Assembly (NCBI GenBank): GCA_947628595.1
Contig: CANRAN010000030.1
Location: forward strand, 1 to 11,922
Direction of reading: 5' to 3'
Length of the DNA: 11,922 nt
From: an uncultured Clostridia bacterium
GTDB taxonomy: Bacteria > Bacillota > Clostridia > Oscillospirales > Acutalibacteraceae
The notes beneath the pieces were generated by a model. It worked only from the letters and a program-made list of their open reading frames with translations. It made no database searches and had not been told where the DNA came from. The position numbers were made by a program, and so were the translations under genes. Positions 6,299 through 11,922 of this stretch are shown here, piece by piece; within the stretch, counting starts at the first letter, position 1, and the number at the start of each line of letters is the position of its first letter.

Positions 6299-6513
6299 AG
6301 CAACTTACGATAAAACTTAACTCTGAAGAGGAATATATAAAACTCGACAGCGCCCTCAAACTGACAGGTCTTTGTTCAACCGGAGGACAGGCGAAAATTG
6401 TTATCCGCAACGGCGAAGTCAAAGTAAATGACGAAGTCTGCACAATGAGGGGTAAAAAATTACGCAGAGGAGATTACGTAGAATTTGAAAATACTGTCTT
6501 TGAGGTGTCCTGA
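6295..6513 (+). CDS. yaaA: S4-domain protein YaaA family
   Basis: A 72-residue protein that is essentially one S4 RNA-binding domain. The core runs from about 15 to 60 (IKLDSALKLTGLCSTGGQAK, then VIRNGEVKVNDE and RGKKLRRGD). The family is conserved between dnaN and recF in Firmicutes, and the Bacillus member has been connected with ribosome maturation. Its ATG overlaps the dnaN stop as ATGA, and its stop touches the recF start, so all three are probably translated in a coupled way. Its length matches homologues. Confidence 0.92.
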   Translation: MKQLTIKLNSEEEYIKLDSALKLTGLCSTGGQAKIVIRNGEVKVNDEVCTMRGKKLRRGDYVEFENTVFEVS

Positions 6514-7602
6514 GTGGTTGTTAAGAGTCTGAAAACAGAAAATTACAGAAATCTTGTAAATACCGTATTTTATCCGGCAAAGGGAATAAACGTAATATAC
6601 GGCTCAAACGCACAGGGAAAGACAAATCTGATAGAGTGCCTGTGGCTGTTTACAGGCGGAAGATCCTTCAGAGGCTCAAAGGAAAATGAGCTTATAGCTT
6701 TTGGTCAGAATAAAGCAAATGTAGAATTATGCTTTCAAACTAAAGAAAGGGAACAGACAATAGAATTTCTTATCCGAGGAGGAAAAAGACAGCCTGTTCT
6801 GAATGACGTACCAAAAAACAGTCTTTCCCAAATAGTAGGAAGTTTTTGTGCAGTAGTCTTTTCTCCCGATCACCTGACACTTATAAAAAACGGACCGGAT
6901 GAAAGAAGAAATTTTATTGACGGAGCTTTATGTCAGATAAAGCCTGCATATGCATCGTTGCTTTCAAGATATAAAAAAATACTCAGTGAAAGAAATGCAT
7001 TGCTTAAGGATATACCGCACCACAGAGAACTTGAGGATACACTCGATATATGGAACGAAAGATTATCAGTTGAGGGATCCGCTATTGCAATGCAGAGAAT
7101 ATCATATATTAAGAAACTTACGCAGCCTGCAATAAGTTTTTATGAGGGAATAAGCTCAGGAAGAGAAAGACTGAGTCTTGAATATAAGATGCATTATCCT
7201 GCAAATACCGATATGAACAAGGAAGAAATAGAAAATATTATTCTCGATACCCTGAGAAAAAGGCAGAATGATGATATATACTGCGGTTATACAACGACAG
7301 GAGTACACAGGGACGATCTTATTGTAAAAATAAATGGTATGGAAGCGAGGAGTTTTGGTTCACAGGGGCAGCAAAGAAGTGCAGTTCTTGCACTTAAGCT
7401 TGCGGAGGCGGAGCAGATAGGAGAAAATAGGGGAGAAAATCCCGTGATATTGCTTGATGATGTTCTCAGTGAGCTTGATAGTACAAGGAGAGATTACCTT
7501 CTTAAGGAATTGAAAGGTATGCAGATATTTATAACCTGCTGTGAACCGTTTGTCGAAGCTGAGAATATTATCCGTATAGAAAACGGTAGAATATATTTCT
7601 GA
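6514..7602 (+). CDS. recF: DNA replication and repair protein RecF
   Basis: An SMC-like ATPase that, with RecO and RecR, helps load RecA at gapped DNA and stalled forks. It is 362 residues. Walker A is GSNAQGKT (30-37), the ABC-type signature SFGSQGQQRS is at 280-289, and Walker B with the D-loop is VILLDDVLSELD (311-322). All catalytic motifs are intact. The start is GTG immediately after the yaaA stop, with GAGGTG 7 nt upstream, which gives the normal N-terminus (VKSLKTENYRNL). Between dnaN and gyrB is its standard place. Confidence 0.97.
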   Translation: MVVKSLKTENYRNLVNTVFYPAKGINVIYGSNAQGKTNLIECLWLFTGGRSFRGSKENELIAFGQNKANVELCFQTKEREQTIEFLIRGGKRQPVLNDVPKNSLSQIVGSFCAVVFSPDHLTLIKNGPDERRNFIDGALCQIKPAYASLLSRYKKILSERNALLKDIPHHRELEDTLDIWNERLSVEGSAIAMQRISYIKKLTQPAISFYEGISSGRERLSLEYKMHYPANTDMNKEEIENIILDTLRKRQNDDIYCGYTTTGVHRDDLIVKINGMEARSFGSQGQQRSAVLALKLAEAEQIGENRGENPVILLDDVLSELDSTRRDYLLKELKGMQIFITCCEPFVEAENIIRIENGRIYF

Positions 7603-7611
7603 GGTGTAATT

Positions 7612-7875
7612 ATGTATCTGTATCTTGGCGGTGATGTTACCATTACGACTGATGAAATAATAGGAATATTTGATCTTGACAATGCTACCATGTCATACAA
7701 AACAAGGGAGTTTTTATCAGAGGCAGAAAAAAACGGAAAAGCAGAAACACTTTCCTATGATTTACCAAAATCCTTTGTTATATGCGGAAATAATGAAGAT
7801 GATTATAATTTATATATATGCCAAGCAGCACCTGCTACTTTTATAAAAAGAATGGAGCAATTCGGAAAGGAATGA
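7612..7875 (+). CDS. remB: RemB-like extracellular matrix regulator (DUF370)
   Basis: An 87-residue protein starting MYLYLGGDVTITTDEIIGIFDLD, which matches the RemA/RemB family. In Bacillus subtilis RemB (YaaB) lies in the same position after recF and affects biofilm matrix gene expression; RemA is a DNA-binding activator. The central IGIFDLDNATMS and the later PKSFVICG segment fit the family. ATG has GAGGTG overlapping the recF stop, so it belongs to this operon. The family assignment is confident. The target genes in this organism are unknown. Confidence 0.87.
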   Translation: MYLYLGGDVTITTDEIIGIFDLDNATMSYKTREFLSEAEKNGKAETLSYDLPKSFVICGNNEDDYNLYICQAAPATFIKRMEQFGKE

Positions 7876-7879
7876 TTAT

Positions 7880-8698
7880 ATGGCGAAAAGACTGCTTACG
7901 GAATGTCCCTATTGTCACAGAAAGGTTTCATATTTTGGAGCGGGGATTCTCAAGACAAAGGGAGAACATAGTTGTACAGGCTGCAAATGTATTTCAAACG
8001 TTGTGATACACAGGACACTGTACGGAATAGGCGGAGGAGCTGTTGTGCTATCCCTTATACTTGTACTTGTATTTTCCGCATACATGGAGCATGATAATAT
8101 ATGGGGAATAATATTTGTTCTTTTGCCTTATCTTATATTTTACATTATTGCCCCGTTTTTTATAAAGCTTGAACCATGTAATGATAAATCAGCCGTAAAT
8201 AAGCTGCGTAGAAAGGTGGAGCCGGTTCCCGAGGAAAAAAGAGAACCACTGAGGAAAATACAACAGCCTATTGAGCTTAATGTGGGAGATGAGTTCAGCT
8301 CAAGCTTTATGAAAGCAAAAAGCAGTATAAAGGCAATCGAGGAAAATTTCTCTGAAGAATATTCCGAGGACTTCACTTCCACAGATGAAGATATGGATAT
8401 AAATTCGGGAATAGATATTGATATATCCTCGGAAATCAGGAATGAAGATAATTTCCCGGGAAATGGAACCTCTCAGGAAGATGATGAGAATAAATATGAG
8501 TCGCCGACCGTGGCAGATGAACCAGAGGCAGGGCAGATTCAAAATGTCGGGAATGAGGTTTCATTTATGCTTGGGGGAACTGTTACAGAGGAAAAAGCCG
8601 TGGAAAATGAGGATTTACCACCTCTTAAAATTGAAGGTGTCGGTAATCATGAAGTTTCATTCATATATGGTAAGCCTCATGACGAAAGCAATAATTGA
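7880..8698 (+). CDS. CxxC-zinc-ribbon, two-helix membrane protein with acidic tail
   Basis: 272 residues, function unknown. The N-terminus has C9-P-Y-C12 and C32-T-G-C35 (plus C37), a spacing like the short cxxc_20_cxxc zinc-ribbon type. Two hydrophobic helices follow at about 46-67 and 74-95. The rest is soluble: a basic stretch (about 103-125) and then a long acidic, probably disordered tail. Three related segments occur in the tail: NVGDEFS (134-140), NVGNEVSF (222-229) and VGNHEVSF (254-261). ATG follows AAAGGA by 8 nt and lies 4 nt after remB. With both termini predicted on the same side, the likely topology places the cysteine module and tail in the cytoplasm. It is the longer neighbour of a gene with the same layout at 8713-9051. 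Confidence 0.85.
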   Translation: MAKRLLTECPYCHRKVSYFGAGILKTKGEHSCTGCKCISNVVIHRTLYGIGGGAVVLSLILVLVFSAYMEHDNIWGIIFVLLPYLIFYIIAPFFIKLEPCNDKSAVNKLRRKVEPVPEEKREPLRKIQQPIELNVGDEFSSSFMKAKSSIKAIEENFSEEYSEDFTSTDEDMDINSGIDIDISSEIRNEDNFPGNGTSQEDDENKYESPTVADEPEAGQIQNVGNEVSFMLGGTVTEEKAVENEDLPPLKIEGVGNHEVSFIYGKPHDESNN

Positions 8699-8712
8699 GG
8701 GAGTGAGAAATA

Positions 8713-9051
8713 TTGTTGAAGCTTCCCGTATGTCCCCATTGTCATGCTGTTTACAGCTATGCGGAGATTTCCGGAATGAAGCAGGGGGAAAGGTTTTGCT
8801 ACCATTGCAAAAAAAAATACAGAGTTAATAAAAAAACCGGCAGTCTTATATTAATATCTGTTGTGTGCATAGTTCTTATATTTATTAATTTACTGATATT
8901 TTTAACAAATGAAAATATAAACATGATTTTGCTTGTATTACTAAATTTTTCAGTAGTTACGGCAGCCGTTCTCATTCTTCCGCTGACAGTCAGATTCAAA
9001 GCGGAAAAAATAAGGAAGGCTGAGAAAAAAAGACTGAAAAATAAGCAGTAA
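8713..9051 (+). CDS. Small CxxC-zinc-ribbon, two-helix membrane protein
   Basis: 112 residues, function unknown. C7-P-H-C10 and C29-Y-H-C32 form an N-terminal zinc-ribbon-like module. Helices lie at about 44-65 and 70-93, and a very basic tail follows (KAEKIRKAEKKRLKNK). The order of parts is the same as in the preceding gene, which points to tandem duplication followed by gain or loss of the acidic tail. The start is TTG, 9 nt after GAGGGAG; a later start would remove the first cysteine pair. It is followed 27 nt later by gyrB. The basic tail may favour an in-in topology or contact with nucleic acid or lipid, which is inference only. Confidence 0.8.
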   Translation: MLKLPVCPHCHAVYSYAEISGMKQGERFCYHCKKKYRVNKKTGSLILISVVCIVLIFINLLIFLTNENINMILLVLLNFSVVTAAVLILPLTVRFKAEKIRKAEKKRLKNKQ

Positions 9052-9078
9052 ATTTCCCGATAGGTAAAGGAGTTAAGT

Positions 9079-11022
9079 ATGGATAATAATGAAATTTCTC
9101 AAACAACACAGGATTATGGAGCCGCTGAAATACAGGTTCTTGAGGGTCTTGAGGCGGTAAGAAAAAGACCGGGTATGTATATAGGTTCAACAGGTCCGAG
9201 GGGACTTCATCACCTTGTCTATGAAATAGTAGATAACTCCATTGATGAGGCCCTTGCCGGATATTGCAAAAATATTGAGGTAGAAATTCTTCCCGGGGAT
9301 ATAATAAGAGTAAGTGATGACGGAAGAGGTATTCCTGTCGGAATACAGCCAAAGCTTGGTATCCCGGCGGTAACGGTAGTATTTACCGTTCTCCATGCGG
9401 GAGGAAAATTCGGCGGCGGCGGGTATAAAGTAGCCGGAGGACTTCATGGTGTAGGTGCTTCGGTTGTCAATGCACTGTCTGAGTGGACAGAGGTTGAGGT
9501 ATATGACGGAAGTAAGATATATCGTCAACGCTTTGAAAAAGGAAATACTGTAAGCGAGCTTGATGTAGTAGGTGAGAGCGACAGGAAAGGTACGGTTGTT
9601 ACATTTAAGGCTGACCCCGAGATATTTACCGAGACTACAACCTATGATTATGAAGTATTGTCCGTGAGGCTGAGAGAGCAAGCTTTTCTTAATGCGGGAA
9701 TTAATATACAACTTACAGACAAAAGAGATAGCGAAAATATTCAAAGTGATAAATTTTGCTATGAGGGCGGTGTTTCGAGCTTTGTAGAATATGTGCATAA
9801 GAAAAGGGGTCTTGATGTCATACATGATGATATTATGCACTTTTCAATAAAGAATGCGGATGATACAGAATCGGCGGAAATTGCAATGCAGTATAATGAC
9901 AGCTATAATGAGCTTATACTTTCATTTGCAAATAATATACATACGACCGATGGCGGTACCCATGAGGAAGGCTTCAAAAGGGCACTCACAAGAGTAATGA
10001 ATGATTATGCACGGAAATTCAATATTATAAAAGAGGGAGAAAAAGGACTCAGCGGAGAGGATATAAGAGAGGGTCTGACGGTTGTTATAAGTGTTAAGCT
10101 AAAGGATGCACAGTTTGAAAGCCAGACAAAGGCTAAGTTAGGAAATACCTCAATAAGAACACTTGTCGATAAGCTTATAAGTGATAAGCTTGAACAGTAT
10201 CTTGAGGAAAATCCGGCAACGGCAAAGGCGATTTTTGATAAAGCACTGCTTGCGGCAAAGGCAAGAGAGGCTGCAAGAAAGGCAAGGGATCTTGCGAGAA
10301 GAAAAACAGCTATGGAAGGTGCGGGTCTTCCGGGTAAGCTTGCAGATTGTCAGTCAAAGAATGTTGATGAAACAGAAATATATATCGTAGAGGGAGATTC
10401 CGCAGGAGGCTCCGCAAAGGGAGGACGTGACAGACGCTTTCAGGCTATACTTCCGCTTTGGGGAAAAATGCTTAATGTAGAGAAGGCAAGGCTTGACAAG
10501 GTTTATGGAAATGATAAGCTGATGCCTGTAATAACAGCCCTCGGATGCGGTATCGGGGATGAAATAGACTTGACAAAGCTTCGCTACGGAAAAATAATAA
10601 TAATGGCGGATGCCGATGTTGACGGATCGCATATCAGAACCCTCATGCTTACGTTTTTCTTCCGCTTTATGCGGCCGTTGCTTGAGGAGGGTCATGTATA
10701 TATAGCACAGCCTCCGCTTTACAGGATAACAAAGGGCAAAAATGAGCATTTCTATGCATATACCGATGAGGAAAGGGATAAGATAATGGCTCAGCTCGGC
10801 GGAAATTATGAAATTCAGAGATATAAGGGTCTTGGTGAAATGGATCCCGAACAGCTTTGGGAAACAACAATGGATCCGGCAACCAGAATTATGCTAAGGG
10901 TTGAAATGGAGGATGCTGCTGCTGCGGATGAGGTATTCACAATCCTTATGGGAGATAAGGTAGAGCCGAGAAGAGAATTTATAGAGAAAAATGCAAAATA
11001 TGTTCAGAACCTCGATATATAG
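9079..11022 (+). CDS. gyrB: DNA gyrase subunit B
   Basis: The ATPase subunit of gyrase, which introduces negative supercoils with GyrA. It is 647 residues, full length for the Gram-positive form. The GHKL ATPase domain shows EIVDNSIDEA (catalytic E49, N53), SDDGRGIP (D80) and the lid GGGGYKVAGGLHGVGASVVN (112-131). DGGTHEEGF (291-299) and QTK (349-351) mark the transducer. The TOPRIM domain has EGDSAGG (438-444) and DADVD (511-515). RYKGLGEMDPEQLWETTMDP (581-600) closes the protein. AAAGGAG lies 8 nt before ATG. Unlike many Firmicutes, gyrA does not follow directly. All active-site residues are present. Confidence 0.99.
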   Translation: MDNNEISQTTQDYGAAEIQVLEGLEAVRKRPGMYIGSTGPRGLHHLVYEIVDNSIDEALAGYCKNIEVEILPGDIIRVSDDGRGIPVGIQPKLGIPAVTVVFTVLHAGGKFGGGGYKVAGGLHGVGASVVNALSEWTEVEVYDGSKIYRQRFEKGNTVSELDVVGESDRKGTVVTFKADPEIFTETTTYDYEVLSVRLREQAFLNAGINIQLTDKRDSENIQSDKFCYEGGVSSFVEYVHKKRGLDVIHDDIMHFSIKNADDTESAEIAMQYNDSYNELILSFANNIHTTDGGTHEEGFKRALTRVMNDYARKFNIIKEGEKGLSGEDIREGLTVVISVKLKDAQFESQTKAKLGNTSIRTLVDKLISDKLEQYLEENPATAKAIFDKALLAAKAREAARKARDLARRKTAMEGAGLPGKLADCQSKNVDETEIYIVEGDSAGGSAKGGRDRRFQAILPLWGKMLNVEKARLDKVYGNDKLMPVITALGCGIGDEIDLTKLRYGKIIIMADADVDGSHIRTLMLTFFFRFMRPLLEEGHVYIAQPPLYRITKGKNEHFYAYTDEERDKIMAQLGGNYEIQRYKGLGEMDPEQLWETTMDPATRIMLRVEMEDAAAADEVFTILMGDKVEPRREFIEKNAKYVQNLDI

Positions 11023-11061
11023 CCGTATTAAAAAATTTATAAATAAAGAGGAAAATGATAA

Positions 11062-11712
11062 ATGAGTGATAATGATTCTGTCAAACCTGAAGAGGGAGAA
11101 AAAACGAGGCTTGAAGAAAATGATGTGGAAAATCCCGATTGGGACGGCTCTGAAGCCGAATTTATAAGTGATGACGATACGGAAGAGTATGAGATACCGG
11201 AAACGGGATTCAGAATTTCGTATGTACTGACCAAAGATGAGATATACAGTTGTCTGTATCATAGCGGAGCTGTTAAGACAAAGGGAGCAAGAGCGATTAT
11301 TCAGAGTATCATATTGGCGGTTGCGGCAGTAATATTTTTTGTTGTCTATTTTACTACAAAATCCCAATATAATAATTACAATATCTTTTTTGGAGTATTG
11401 TGTCTTATAACGATAGCAGCCATATGGATAGTCCCACGGATTTATCTAAGAAGTATGTCAAAGATGATGACAGACGGAAAGACAATAGAGGCTGAAATAT
11501 ATCCTACACATATAGATATAGGCAGCGGTGGAGAGGGTGAATGGTCAATACCGCTTGACGGAAGCTCCTATATTGAGGAGGCTGACGGTATTATTATGAT
11601 CCTTGCGGAAAAAAACAGAATCTTTGCCATTCCGAAAAGGGTAATTGAACCCGAGGTATATAATGAAATAAGTGCGATACTACGTTCCGGAACAGAGCCG
11701 GCTGATTTTTGA
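11062..11712 (+). CDS. YcxB-like two-helix membrane protein
   Basis: 216 residues. An acidic N-terminal region (1-46) precedes a conserved-looking segment (FRISYVLTKDEIYSCLY, 50-66), two hydrophobic helices (about 78-97 and 107-126) and a C-terminal domain ending IFAIPKRVIEPEVYNEISAI (187-206). The order of a short strand region, a helical hairpin, and a domain with W161 and an IPKR motif resembles YcxB-like membrane proteins, whose function is not established. AGAGGAAA lies about 8 nt before ATG. It follows gyrB by 39 nt and precedes the thioesterase by 9 nt, so it is probably cotranscribed. The family call rests on motif memory, not a search. Confidence 0.72.
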   Translation: MSDNDSVKPEEGEKTRLEENDVENPDWDGSEAEFISDDDTEEYEIPETGFRISYVLTKDEIYSCLYHSGAVKTKGARAIIQSIILAVAAVIFFVVYFTTKSQYNNYNIFFGVLCLITIAAIWIVPRIYLRSMSKMMTDGKTIEAEIYPTHIDIGSGGEGEWSIPLDGSSYIEEADGIIMILAEKNRIFAIPKRVIEPEVYNEISAILRSGTEPADF

Positions 11713-11721
11713 GGTATGATT

Positions 11722-11922
11722 ATGGAAAAAATAAATAGGCTTGAAATTAAAGCAAGATATGCCGAAACTGATATGATGGGGATAATACACCATTCCGTAT
11801 ATCCCGTATGGTTTGAGGCTGCAAGAACGGAATTTATAAAAATGGCGGGGATTTCATATTCCGAGCTTGAGAAAAGAGGAATAATGCTTCCTTTGACAGG
11901 TCTTGAATGTAAATATATAAAA
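11722..11922 (+). CDS. Acyl-CoA thioesterase, 4HBT/YbgC-type hotdog fold (partial)
   Basis: Only the first 67 codons are inside the window; the frame is open to the end. The sequence begins MEKINRLEIKARYAETDMMG, followed by IIHHSVYPVWFEAARTEFI. This is the N-terminal signature of 4-hydroxybenzoyl-CoA thioesterase relatives, with D17 in the place of the catalytic aspartate and the H-x-x-Y pairing typical of the active-site helix. Members hydrolyse acyl-CoA thioesters; the substrate here cannot be told. Its GAGGT ribosome site overlaps the stop of the preceding gene. The family assignment is good. Confidence 0.85.
   Translation, partial: MEKINRLEIKARYAETDMMGIIHHSVYPVWFEAARTEFIKMAGISYSELEKRGIMLPLTGLECKYIK

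Noticed and set aside
9187..9840. Long minus-strand open frame of 217 codons opposite gyrB
   Set aside because: It is opposite intact GyrB ATPase sequence and has no recognisable family; it is a by-product of the coding strand.

Overview
This window is the replication-origin neighbourhood of a low-GC Gram-positive bacterium. Gene order is the classic Firmicutes arrangement: a leftward block (rpmH, rnpA, yidD, yidC, jag) faces away from a rightward block (dnaA, dnaN, yaaA, recF, remB, two membrane proteins, gyrB, a YcxB-like protein, a thioesterase). AT-rich codon use, RemB beside recF and protein style suggest a Clostridia member, perhaps Ruminococcaceae/Oscillospiraceae. That last step is an impression, not a database result.

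Left block (about 35-3173, minus strand). A near-consensus promoter at 3144-3173 drives a roughly 207-nt leader and then ribosomal protein L34, RNase P protein, YidD, the YidC insertase and the RNA-binding protein Jag/KhpB. It ends in an intrinsic terminator at 35-93. These genes link translation, tRNA processing and membrane protein insertion.

Origin (2931-3582 and 4897-5194). Two non-coding stretches flank dnaA, as in the bipartite origins of Firmicutes. No perfect TTATCCACA DnaA box was found in either. Instead the dnaA-dnaN gap holds five same-strand copies of TTCAACA in 201 bp. The last runs into a TCCACA-ending site, a short GC spacer, a run of DnaA-trio-like triplets and an A/T tract. 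This looks like a basal unwinding site with unusual DnaA boxes and is the most interesting signal here.

Right block (3583-11922, plus strand). dnaA has its own extended -10 promoter. dnaN, yaaA, recF and remB follow with overlapping or touching ends. Two adjacent genes (7880-8698 and 8713-9051) then share one architecture: an N-terminal CxxC...CxxC zinc-ribbon-like module followed by two membrane helices. gyrB follows complete. It is succeeded not by gyrA but by a YcxB-like membrane protein and the start of a hotdog-fold thioesterase cut by the window end. No insertion sequence, CRISPR array, tRNA or rRNA was seen.
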